Source: Pelecanus crispus
Taxonomy: Eukaryota > Chordata > Aves > Pelecaniformes > Pelecanidae
Reading direction: 5' to 3'
Assembly: GCF_030463565.1 (NCBI RefSeq)
Contig: NC_134661.1
Location: forward strand, 8,270,542 to 8,334,541
DNA: 64,000 nt
Shown here one piece after another: positions 47,401-58,006 of the stretch (position 1 is the stretch's first letter; every line of letters starts with the position of its first letter). The position numbers and the translations under genes are program-made. The notes beneath the pieces were generated by a model that saw nothing but the letters and a program-made list of their open reading frames with translations, was not told the origin of the DNA and ran no database searches.

Positions 47401-50400
47401 TGCAGGTCTGAACGGCAGGAGAGAATATGAAAACATTTTTCTTCTATGGCAAAATAAAGAATTCCTCGAGACAGAAGTATTCAAAGAATATCACACTTGC
47501 ATCACGCAAATGGGAGTTTTATACATGCCCATAATGGTTATGTCAATATTTGCAGCAGGCAGCGCTCTCACTCATCTCCTTTCCTTCCCCCCGCTTTCCT
47601 CCTCCCTCCGAGCAAGGACCTTCCTGGGAGCATCGACGGAGAAGGGCCCACCTCCGGCGAAGCGTGCCTCGTCCTACGCTCCTCGATCGTCAGCGCTTTT
47701 TTGACGCCGCTGCCTTCCTGGTGGCCGCAGCTCTCGGGGGCGGCACGAATTATCACGCGCTGTCGTTTATTACCGTCCAAACTTTGTCCCTGCAGAAGCA
47801 GGTCTGCAGACCCGCGTGTGTACGCGGCGTTGATTTCTGTGCTGCAGAAGGAACTGCAAGGGGTGAAGTCGCACCAGCACAAGGATATCGGGAGCCCGAT
47901 CGTGGAATATAACGCTAGGTGTTCTGAAAAGAGGAAAAATCTGAGTTGTACGCTTGTGTAGCGGTCTTTGCAGGAGATCACGGCCTGCGTGCAGCCCGGG
48001 CCGCGAGCGTTGTGCAGAGCACGCTTGCCCTTGGCTCCTGCTTGCAGCAGGATTAGGATTGCGACAGACAGGGACGGCGTTTCAGCTCACAGAGGCTTGA
48101 GGCGTCTCGTCTCGGGCACCGCGTGGCCGACACGTAAGGAACGTGTACCTTCCCATCCCTGCTCTGTGACTGGATCCCCCTAGAATAAACGTGCCCAAAA
48201 GGAGATTCCGACAAAGTGCGGTGTAAATCAGCGTAGTAATGAAAGCGCAGATGAAACCGGACTTCCTGATCCTAGTACGGTATCCCATGACAACCTCCAG
48301 ATTTCCAGAAATTGGTCAAAAAGCATGGGTTTGAGGCACAAGTAACGCTGCCGAGCTTCCTGGGCGATGCCTGCTCTGTGCCTAAGCGAGGTGGTTTCCC
48401 TCCCAGCCTGCTTCAAGACGATTCCCAGCGTCAGCTTTCCGACTTTCAAGATTTGCTGGCCGGTGCCCGGCGCTGCCACCCCGGGAGCAGCATCCCACTC
48501 TCCCCGCGGGCCCAGCCTTGCGCCGGGAGGGAAGGGATGCCCTCAGCGACTGGTGCTGCAAGCGCACGAAAGCCCAGCAGAGTGGAGATGCGTGTTGCAT
48601 CGTTTGCAATTGCAGTCCTGGTCGGGAGCCCGGAGGAGATGCAAAACCGACAAGAAAACAACTCTTCTGGTGTACGTGCGAGCTGAGGTACCAACTCTTC
48701 TGGTGTACGTGCGAGCTGAGGTACAGTGGCTGGAGTCCTGCGAGCGCGGTCCGGCTGCCTTTACGCAGCTAACCGCAGCAGCACAGCATCAGCGCTGCAA
48801 TTCCCCTGCAACGGTGAGGCCGGAGCAGCTCGGTGCCCCAGGATGGAGGGCAGGATGCTCTCAGATAATTACCATGGCGCTGACCGCTTCAAAAACACCT
48901 CCAATGTACAGAATAACTGCTCTTCACGTGGGCAGCGGTGGGACCGACGGCGCTCAGCCCGGCGCTGGGCTCGGTCTGCGCGCCGCGGCTGCAGCAGCTT
49001 CGCCGTGCGGCCGATGTGTCGGCGCACGCTGCGCAGCCGCCAGCATCCTGCTGGAAACGCTCTTCCCGGGGAGGGATGCGGCGAGGAGCGGGATTACTGC
49101 AAAACCCACAGGCTTTAAAGCCAGCGAGGATTATTTCTCGTCACCTTGGCTGAACTCTTGAGCAACGCCCGTGAAGTATTTTACCTGCCAGTGAACGCAG
49201 CACCACTTCACATCTGAAATAAAGCCATTTTTTGTTGGGAGCCCATGAGCCTTGTTTATCGCAGCCGATGGCGTGCAGTACCGTATGCAAGGCCGGGTTC
49301 TGGGAATGCAAGCGCTCAATCCCAAGGATGAGCGTGGCCAAAGCTCAGGCCCCGGAGCTGGGCGTGGCGAGCGCTTGAGACCCGCGCTGCTTCCACCCTG
49401 GAAGAAAACATTTCAAGTCGGGCGTCTCTCGCCTGAAAAACTGTATTTAAGCAACTGCCCTTGCTCAGGGCCATCATGTGCTATCCGCCGATGCGCTGGC
49501 TGGGGGTTAAACCCTCTTTCCCGTATCCCGTTTCCAAAACCGTGAGTCGTTCCCGTGCCCCCGACATCCGATCTGCCCCCGGGGTTCAGCTCTGCCCCCC
49601 GCGCGGCCACTGTAACGTCCCCTTTCCCCCGGCCTCGGTGCCCTTCCGAGGCTGCAGATTCCTTTCCGTCCACACCTTTGGTCCTGTCGGGGCGGGGGGT
49701 CCTGCAGCCCTTGGGGACGCCTAAGGCAGAGAAAGCGTTGCCCCCTAAGGCAGGGGAAAGGGATGGAAAATGAGCCATTAGTGCTGAGAAAGCCTCGCCG
49801 AGGCTCTGAATTCCTCTCTGCCTTTAGGCTTTTCAAATTTTTTTCCTTATTCCATTTCACCCTTTTTTGAGACAGTTACTTTTTTCATGACTTGTGATTT
49901 ACTTTTTTTTTTTTTTTCCCCCTTCAGATACCTTGAAGGGATGCTTCCAAAATGTGCCCCTTCCAAAGCCTCTGGGGCTGGAATCCCCCCCAAAAGCCAT
50001 TTTGCTTCGTGAATCCAGGAGCAGGCTCCCTGCCTGCCCCACTGATCCCTTTGCACGGCACCGAGGAGCCACGGCAACCTGCGGATGCCGTATCCATTTC
50101 TGTAGTGCGAGCGGCGATACAGGCGCTCTGACGCTGAGCGTTTAATGGAGAACTTTTTTTTGAATGGTGAAATTTTTTTTTTTTTAATGGTGAACTTTTC
50201 TTTTTAATGGCAGAGGGAAATGGAATTCTGGTCCGCTTGTGGTGGAATTGGTATTTCCCAGCCGAAGGATGGAGCGCCTGAAGCGGCGGAGGGGAGGCAG
50301 GGCGGGGGGAGACAGCGGGCTGGGTTTCACAAGGGGCTCGATGCCTTGAGAGGAGTCGGGGGGGATTTTGGAAGCAGCCGCGTGCCCGGTGACAGCCGGG

Positions 50401-50820
50401 GCAGCTGCCTGCCTTGCAAGCCTTGCCGTCCCCCCCGTTTGCATCCTTGCCGAACACGTGTGAGCCTCTGGCCCTGGGCAGATAGGTCTTATCCAGGAAC
50501 GGCTTTGCAGGAGTGTTTACTTTCATTCTCGGGAGGCCGATCGAGCCGTTCCAGCCGGGAATGTGGCGTGGCCGAAGGTGGACGGTGCCAGCCTCCCTCC
50601 AGCCCTGTCCAAGGGCACCGCAGCTCCTCGAAGCCACCGGCCGACCCCGGCCCGGGGCCAACCCCGGCCCAAAACCAGGCTGCAAAGCCGCTGTCCGTGG
50701 CGTTCGCGGCGATGGGCGCGCAGGTTGAGACTGAGCTGGAACGCGCCGATTTTTTTCTGACCTTCGCCGGGGATTCATAAATATCTCCCCTGAGAAGGGC
50801 GGTTTGTGAGCTGTCTTGAT
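44401..50820. other. intergenic between NNMT and ZBTB16, no gene seen
   Basis: No gene recognised. AT-rich islands inside GC-rich sequence lie at about 45,410-45,660 and 47,030-47,360 and are candidate conserved non-coding elements of ZBTB16. A perfect 33-bp tandem duplication occurs at 48,660-48,724. T-rich runs lie at 49,906-49,918 and 50,155-50,205. Confidence 0.5.
48660..48724. repeat. 33-bp tandem duplication
   Basis: Two adjacent, essentially identical 33-bp units (AACTCTTCTGGTGTACGTGC and following) lie at 48,660-48,692 and 48,693-48,724. Identity suggests a recent slippage event. The unit is a multiple of three, so the open frame crossing it stays open, but nothing indicates coding. 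Confidence 0.9.
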
Positions 50821-50829
50821 GCACGAATG

Positions 50830-50935
50830 TTATCTGAGGTTTCAGTCACTTAGGAATCTGTGACCAGATAAGATACCGGGGTTTTATTGTATCTTCTGGC
50901 AATTATTAAGAAAATAAAATCGGTTAATATCTAAC
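50830..50935. promoter_or_regulatory. cluster of GATA-type motifs
   Basis: TTATCT at 50,830-50,835, AGATAA at 50,866-50,871 overlapping AGATA at 50,871-50,875, then GTATCTT at about 50,889 and ATATCTA at about 50,928 lie in an AT-rich island about 7 kb upstream of ZBTB16. ZBTB16 is expressed in blood progenitors and limb, so a GATA-bound enhancer is plausible. This is a motif-based inference. Confidence 0.3.
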
Positions 50936-53900
50936 CTTGAACCTAGGCTATAACGTTTGGCCTCAGACTTTATTCTCTCTCGCATGTCCTGGAGCTGTAC
51001 CGTTTACAGGAGGGCGTTAGGAATGATGGAAGAGATGAACAGGAGTTTAATCTGAGACTAAAATACCTTCATTATGCAGCCAGATCATCTGAGACACATT
51101 TTAGAAACAAGATCTGTATGGGGTGTGATTCAGCCACGAGATTTTTTTTTCTCCCCCCCCCCCCCCCCCCCCGGTGCAAGAGAGGGAAGGAGGAGGAGCC
51201 CCTTTTGGCAGAAGTTTCCCCAGCTGTGGAGGCATTTTGTGTGAATATTTAGGGCACAGATACATTAAGAGAAAGGAGTGGGGCGGGGGGGGAGGCTTCC
51301 ACAAGCGTGGGCTTTTGCTTGCGCTGTCAAAACGGGTAATGCATTTTCTGTGCACACACACAGAGGCGCATGGACATATATATCCTATATACCTCGCTCT
51401 CCCTTTGGAAAGGGGGACAGATGACTCACGCAACTGGAAACGGGACGCGGAGCTTTGCCCGTGCTAGAGAGGAAAGATGAAATTAGGGATAAAGGTGTTT
51501 GCTCGGTGACTGGGACTGGGGATTTGGCTCGCTCCCCTCCGGTAAATGGACGCGAGTGTCGCCAGGGCAAGGCAACGGGCTGCTTCCAACGGGATGGCGA
51601 TGCCGCTTGTGGTCCTGAGTGACTTTCAGGTTTTGGAGCTCCAAAGTCATTCGGGCCAAAACGCAGAAACAAGCCTTGTTAGAGCATCCCCTATTTCGGC
51701 GGGCGGAGCGAGCCCCCCCAGCAGCCCTTCGCTGAGGCCCCGGTGTAGATTCTGCTCTGTTTAAAAGCAGTTTTTTGGTTTTGGGTTTTTTCTTTTTTTT
51801 TTCCAGGATGAACTTTACTGAGCACGTGTGCAGCCTCCTCGGCACCGTACGGTGCGGGCTGACATTTAAAGCCTCGGCACATCTCTCTCCTTGCCCCATG
51901 CAGGATGTCAAATATTTTAGGTTAAGGGAAGGGGAAAAGAGGAAAAATAATTACACAGTGAATTAAACAAAGACAACCCCCCTCCCGCTTATTAGGACTT
52001 CAAAAGTTGCTGCCTCTGGCTCGAGCTCTCTCGAATACGTACAAAGGGTAACGCTAAAAATAGGTACTGTACAAATGATTAGGTCATAGCCTGCTAGAGG
52101 GAGACATTTTTATTTAATTACTAACCCGGCAGCGCGTTGCTGGGGGGGAATACATAAACACGGCGGTTCAAAGCCCGGCTGTAAAGTTTGTGCTCCTTCG
52201 CTGAGTCACTGTGGCTAAATTCCCTTTTGTGTGGGGGATTTAGGGGAGGAATGCGGGAAGGCTGGCCCGGGCTGCCACGCTCCTGAGTCACAGCTCCCGC
52301 TCACGCTGCCGGCCTTCGCAGGCTCGGGGCGTAAGCCACTAATTAGCCTCATTGTCTTAGGGGCTGCACGGCAGCTAGAACCTGGACGAAGCGGGAGGGA
52401 GGGATGCGAGCGGCGACGTTTCGTGCATCGCAACCCATCCCTCGTCCGGCGTGGGAGGGATGCTGCTCTGCTCGTCCCGTGCAGCGGCGTCGGTTCGGCC
52501 GCCGCCGCCGCTCGGATGAGACAAGTTGCGACCCAGAGCGGTGCTTATGAGCAGAAACGTCGTGCGCCGTAAGGATTTTACCGTCCCCCATTTGTTGCTC
52601 GGATGCGATATCCCTTAAAGGAGCCTAGCTTCCAAAAAAAAAAGAAAAAAAGGAGGATTTGTCAGGCCAGGGAGCTGCCGGTGGCACGCAGCAGCCCCGT
52701 TCAGCCCGGCCGAGCCGCGCAGACGTGCACGGCGACGCACCAGCCCGTTCGGGTCACGGGGCGGGTGACGCAGTTATCCTCGTAGCTGCTGCCCTGCCTT
52801 TGTCGCGTGCTCGAGCGCTGGCCAAATCGTGTCCCTCGTCGAGCCACGGCCGGTGGGTTGAAGGGAAAAGGCAGGCAGGCAGGCGAGGAAGGGCGGACGG
52901 GGGTCTTTGCAGCGTGCCCGCCACACCACGGTCCATGCGTGTCTGGTTAGCTCCGAGTTATCCGACTTCACGCGTTCGCCTTGCCCACGGCGACGGGAGA
53001 GCTCCTGCGCAGCTCCGTTGGGTTTGGTGACAGCTGCGCTCCTGCGACGATCGACTTTGGCATCAATTGCAACGTGGATAACTTGCGGAAAAGCTGCGCT
53101 TGCGTCCCCACGCCGCAGCCCCCCACCCAGCTGCATCCTCGGAGCGACCCTCGGGTTCTTTGTGCGGCAAGTGGGGGCGCAAGAAAGGGCCCGTTCCCAA
53201 ATCCTCCGCTCCCCGGTGCCGCCACAACGCGCTTGGGTCCGATATCCGCACGGCTCGGATGCATCCCGGCGCTAAGCCATGGGTTTCACGGGGACCTTAG
53301 CGCGCCGCGGCTGCACGCTGAGCAGCCTTCCAGGGGCCCGCCGCGGCTTTCCTCCCCTCTCCTTACAAACAGCTTTGTGCATTTAGTTGTTGTTGTGGGT
53401 TTGGGTTTCTTTTTTTTTAAATAAAGTCTAACACATTTAATCATCTTTTCATAAGCTGTCAGCTTGCCGCATGCGAAAGTAGAGCACCACGCTCTACCCC
53501 GTCTCCGAGCAAAGCTAATGTGCCTGACAAAATCCCGGTCTGGTGCACGCGCGCAAGAGTTTGGACGCCATAAAGTTCTCTCCAAGTCTGGAGCGATACC
53601 AAAAATCAGTTTTTAAAAGTCATGGATTTTTGATTTAAGTTAAACCAGCTCCTATGTTGCACAAAATCCTCGTTGCAGTGTTTCATAATTCAGCTCCGCA
53701 CCAGCAAGGCTGGAAAACCCTCCAAACGCACCGAAAGCAACGCAAAACTATTCCTGGGAAAACGTCCGAGTTGCAACACAGGGAAGTTCCCGTCCCCTCG
53801 CCCCGTGCGCGGCTCGGGTGTGCGCCAGCCCGCTCTCCGAAAGAGCGGGGAGGAGAGGGCTGGGGGGCGGAGCGGGGCTGGGGGCAACCGAGTTTGGGGC

Positions 53901-56400
53901 CCGGCAAGCTGGAGGAGTGGGAGCGGTTCCGTCGCATCCCTCTCTGGGGTGGAAAGCGGGGGATGAGGGCTCTGTCGGGGATGGAAGAGGGTGTTTACTC
54001 AAGGGGAGAGGGAAGGGAGCGGCCGCCTGTGCGTGGGTTTTGGGGTGGCGGGGATTTGGGGGGGGGGTCCTCTTCCCCTCCCGTTGGCGCAGGGCAGATG
54101 ATGCTGGGGGGACCTGCTCGCTGAAGCTGTCTCCTGCGCTGATTTTTTTGTGGGCTAAGTGTCCCAAGCCAGGGATTTCCTTTCTTAGTGTAATTTTGGA
54201 GACTTTTCTGTTTCCTTCTCCTCCTCCTCTCCGGGCGCCTAGCCGAGTCCCGGAGGAGCAGCCTGGAGCTGCCCTCGCCATCACCCCTTGAAGGATTTAG
54301 GGACCGTTCCTTTGCCCTATCCGTGCTTTGCGGAGCTTTTCTTCCTGCAGGCCCGCGGACATTTCTGTCGGGAAAAGAGAAAGAAACGTTCCAAAAAGAA
54401 ACGAAGGGCTAGGGGCTGGAAGTGGATCCGGAGGGATCCCTAGGTTTCCTGGGAAGGCCGCCCATGCTCCGCCTGGTCCTTTCGCGGGAAGACCTCCCCG
54501 AGAAAGCACGGACGCCTCACGAGTTTAACGCTGGAGGTTAATAATAATCGCACCAGGCAGCACATCATTGCTCCCGTATCTGGTTGAGAGATTTACAACT
54601 GAAACTCGTGGCGGAGGAAGAAATTGCCTCAATCACTTGGAGTAATGGCACATGGAGAGGCACTTGGGCGTGACTGCTATTTAACACGAGAGCCCAGCTT
54701 GGCTTCATTTAACGTGCTGGTTCCTTTCTAATAAACACGTTACACTACAAGGTGGGGATTAAGATCAGAAAAGTAAATAAATTGGAAACTGATGGGGAGG
54801 GATGGGAGGGAAATGGAAGGTCCTGGCGACGGGCGATTAACTCCCGAGCCGGGGCGTGGGGAAACGACCCCGAAGGCTCTTCCCTTCTCCGGGCCGCTAA
54901 GGCAAGCGGCTGCTTTTGCTTCTCCTCCTTGGCTCGTGAAGGCGTCCGGATCGGCCCCTTCCGTTCCGCGTGGAGGCACCCGGTGCGTTTCCCCTGCGCA
55001 GCGTGTGGGGGGCATTGCCGGGGGAACGGGCGTCGGCGCTTGAGGTTGCGGACGAGAGGTTTTGGCTTTTTCCCCTTTTACGCGTGTTACGGTCGCTCTG
55101 CCTTCTCGCCAGCAAGGGATCTCCCCGGGCGCGCGGGGCGGGACCGTAAGAGTTTGGGAGGGAATGGGGCTCGGGTAGGGGCGGAGATGGTGCAGGCTGG
55201 TCAGAGGGGTCAGGAGGAAGACCTCCGTGGTCGGTGCTTGGGGGAGGTCTGGGGTTTCCAGAGCTCCTCGCCTTGGTGCAGCCCACCCGGAAACAGCGGC
55301 GGGCGAGGGGAGAAATCCCGGCGCAACGGGGGGGATCCCTTCGGTTTTGGCTGACGAACGCGGCTCGCGGAAAGATGCTCTGGCCAGAGTCATCTAACCA
55401 GCTCTCCCGTCTTGCTTTGCCTCTAAAAGCAAAACAGCCTTCGCGTTCAGACCCTCCGCCGTCCAGGGAGGTCCCCAAAGGCGCCGGCACGCTCTGCTCG
55501 TGATGCCAAGGCGGCGGCGCGCTGCGAATCCGGGAGGGATTCGGGCGCGCGGGCTTTCCCTGAGCGGGGTCGGCAGGCCGGTCGGTACCTTTTGGGAAGG
55601 GCAGCCGCGGGAAGTCAGCCTCTTAAACAAGTCGGTAGCTTTTACTGTATGTATTAGAGGAGCGACAAAAAGTGCAACGCACCAGTTGACGGGAAGGACT
55701 GGGGGGGTTAATTTTCAGGATGCTGCCTGGGAATTTAGCCGTGGGATTTCCATTATTGCTAATGGGACTCACGCAGCTTAATTTCATGCGAGCTAGGCTA
55801 AAAACATACCCCTAACCGCCTGCAAAATTTCAGTCCTGAAATCCAGCCTTTTGAAAGTTAGAGGAGGGTAAACAGCCACCTGAAACCACGCTGATTCCCC
55901 CCTTTCAGTCATTCGGATTTAAAAGTCGGGGAGGGGGAGGAACTCGAGCGGTTTTAGGCAATTAAAAAAAAAAAACCAACCCATACCACAGGCACGCTGG
56001 CTGCCTGCGCGCCGCGTTCTCGCGCTCTGCCAATTAAAACGGCAGAGTTATAACCCCCGAAAAAATAGGGGTAGCTGATGCCTTACCCTTAAGTATAGTA
56101 CCGCGAGCGCTGCGTTATCGTACGCGTCTAATAACCCGAGCAGCGCCGCCTTGCATTGTGAGGCCTCTGTTATTAGGCTGTTCTCGTTAAATGACTGCTA
56201 TCATCTGGTCCCAAAGTACATTAAATCCCATTATAATTATAAACACACTTCCCCATAACGTTCTCCTTAGATTACATTTGCGCTGCTTTACCCCAAGGGG
56301 ATCTTTGTACTAATACCGTCCGTATTTGTTGTTTTAGCTGACGACGCCGGGCCCGGCGCTGGCTGCCGGGTGCCACGGGTAGCGCTGGCTTTGGAGGGCT
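50936..56400. other. intergenic upstream of ZBTB16, no gene seen
   Basis: No gene recognised. A C20 run lies at 51,153-51,172. AT-rich islands at about 51,940-52,110, 54,535-54,790 and 56,080-56,290 stand out from the GC-rich background and are candidate regulatory elements. Open frames at 53-55.5 kb overlap on both strands and lack recognisable motifs. Confidence 0.5.
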
Positions 56401-56705
56401 CCGCGCTGCCGGTAGCGTGCCGTGCCCCGAAGACGGCTGGGGTGCGAGGGCACCGGCGCGCACCTGACCCCGGCTAAGGATGCTGCGCCCGGGGATGCTC
56501 TGTCTGGCGGCCCACGCTCTACCGCTGCCTTTTTCTGGCGGCGGCATCGCGGAGCTGCTGGCGTTCCCCTTGCCCGGTTGCTTGGCTCCCTTTTCCGCGG
56601 CCGCCGTCTTTGCCGGTCTTTGCCGGCAGGCCTGCGTGCGGGGGGCGCGGCGCGGGTGTTTTGTGGGTCGACATCAGCTTTGTGGGGGCGACGCGGGGCG
56701 CAGCC

Positions 56706-57170
56706 GGGATCCGTCACCCAACCCAAGCTTGGCGCTGGGCTTGGCGGTGCTCCGAGTGGGGTTTGCGGTGCTCCGAGGCGGGGATGCTACGGCTGTGGTC
56801 GCCCCCTGCCCCGCGCTGCGCGCCCGCCGCACCGGCTCGCCCCGGGCCCGGCTTTGCCGGGATCCGTCGCCCAACCCAAGCTTGGCGCTGGGCTTGGCGG
56901 TGCTCCGAGTCGGGGATGCTACGGCCGCGGTCGCCCCCCGCCCTGCGCCGCCTCCACTCTGCGCCCCCGCCGCACCGGCTCGCCCCGAGCCCGGCTTTGC
57001 CGGGATCCGTCGCCCAACCCAAGCTTGGTGCTGGGCTTGGCGGTGCTCCGAGTGGGCTTGGCGGTGCTCCGAGGCGGGGATGCTACGGCTGCGGTCGCCC
57101 CCCGCCCCGCGCCGCCTCCGCCCCGCGCCCCCACCGCACCGGCTCGCCCCGGGCCCGGCTTGGCGCTGAG
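56706..57170. repeat. three-unit tandem repeat in the ZBTB16 upstream CpG island
   Basis: Units begin with GGGATCCGTC at 56,706, 56,859 and 57,002. Each contains CCCAACCCAAGCTTGG, GCTTGGCGGTGCTCCGAG, GGGATGCTACGGC, GGTCGCCCCC and CACCGGCTCGCCCCG. Lengths are about 153, 143 and 165 bp. Units 1 and 3 carry an extra copy of the short GGCGGTGCTCCGAG motif. The array ends about 310 bp before the presumed first ZBTB16 exon. Long open frames through it are repeat-driven. Confidence 0.93.
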
Positions 57171-57199
57171 GCGCGGGGGTCGCGGCCGGGGGCCGGCTC

Positions 57200-57521
57200 C
57201 CCTCGCCCGCCAGCGCGGCGGCCACGCCGGCTTTGTGTCGGGCGGGGCCGCGCCGCCGGGGCCGCGGCTCCTCCATGTTTGTTGCTGGCGGCGCTGCCCG
57301 GGCGCCCCGCAAGGTGCGGCGGGCGCGGGGCTGCGGGCGGGGCCGGGGGAGGGCGCCCGCGCTCAAGATGGAGCGGGCGGCGGCGGGGGGGGGGGGGCCC
57401 TGACGTGGGCGCGGGGCGGCCCCGGGGCCGGCGCGGCGGTGATTTGCTGCGCGGCGCGGCGAGCGGCGGCGGCGGCGATGAGAGCGGGCAGTGCGAACTG
57501 CCGGAGCAGCCGCCGGCCGCC
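57200..57521 (+). promoter_or_regulatory. ZBTB16: ZBTB16 CpG-island promoter and untranslated first exon
   Basis: This is extremely GC-rich, TATA-less sequence. An untranslated exon is inferred to end at 57,521 with the donor CC|GTGAGT. It joins an acceptor TTTTCGCAG at 57,931, and the second exon starts at 57,932. The exon 5' end cannot be fixed from sequence. A 15-codon upstream frame (MRAGSANCRSSRRPP) starts at 57,478. Confidence 0.55.
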
Positions 57522-57526
57522 GTGAG
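57478..57526 (+). other. upstream ORF in the ZBTB16 leader
   Basis: ATG at 57,478 opens MRAGSANCRSSRRPP. In unspliced RNA it ends CCG-TGA inside the donor. In RNA spliced 57,521 to 57,932 it ends CCA-TAG. Either way the peptide is the same 15 residues and stops before the main ATG. A translated uORF could dampen ZBTB16 synthesis. Its use depends on the true transcription start. Confidence 0.4.
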
Positions 57527-57749
57527 TGCGGGCAGCGGGGCGGGGGGCGGGCAGCGCCGGGCCGGCCCCCGCCGCGGCGCCCCCTCCCCGGCCCCCCCGC
57601 CCGCCCTGCACCTGATGGGCTCGGCGGATCGGCGGGACGGGACGGGGCGCGGCGGCGGCGGCGGGGGCGGCAGCGGCGGGGACGCGGCTCCGCCGCCCCG
57701 GCCCCCGCCGAGCCCGGCGCAGAAACTTTTCGGCGAGCGGCCGGGCTGC

Positions 57750-57931
57750 GGGCTAACCTCCCTCCTCTCCTCTCTCCCTCCTCCCCCAACCCTCCTCTCC
57801 CTCTTTTTTTTTTTTTTTCCCCTTTTTTTTATTTCTCCCCCCCTCCCCCCCTGTCCCCCCTTCCCGCCCCCCCTTCCCTCCCCTCTCCCCCCGCTCCGCT
57901 CCTCTCCCCCCTCCGCCTTTTGTTTTCGCAG
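57750..57931 (+). promoter_or_regulatory. ZBTB16: long polypyrimidine tract and acceptor of the first ZBTB16 intron
   Basis: About 170 bases of almost pure C/T, including T14 and T9-type runs and many C5-C8 runs, lead into TTTTGTTTTCGCAG. A GGCTAAC branch-point-like motif lies at its start (about 57,749). This is unusually long for an acceptor tract and would bind PTB and U2AF readily. Confidence 0.7.
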
Positions 57932-58006
57932 ATAGTCGGCACACAAAGCTAGTCCCAGATTTGCGCGACGGCGAGGCACCCTGATGAGCGAGCCCGGGGA
58001 CGCGCC

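Noticed and set aside
53748-55490. Cluster of 150-220-residue frames between 53.7 and 55.5 kb
   Set aside because: They overlap on both strands in GC-rich DNA and have no conserved motif or splice structure.
56422-57935. Long Pro/Arg/Ala-rich frames (up to 441 residues) upstream of ZBTB16
   Set aside because: They translate the three-unit repeat, CpG island and pyrimidine tract and do not join the ZBTB16 frame.
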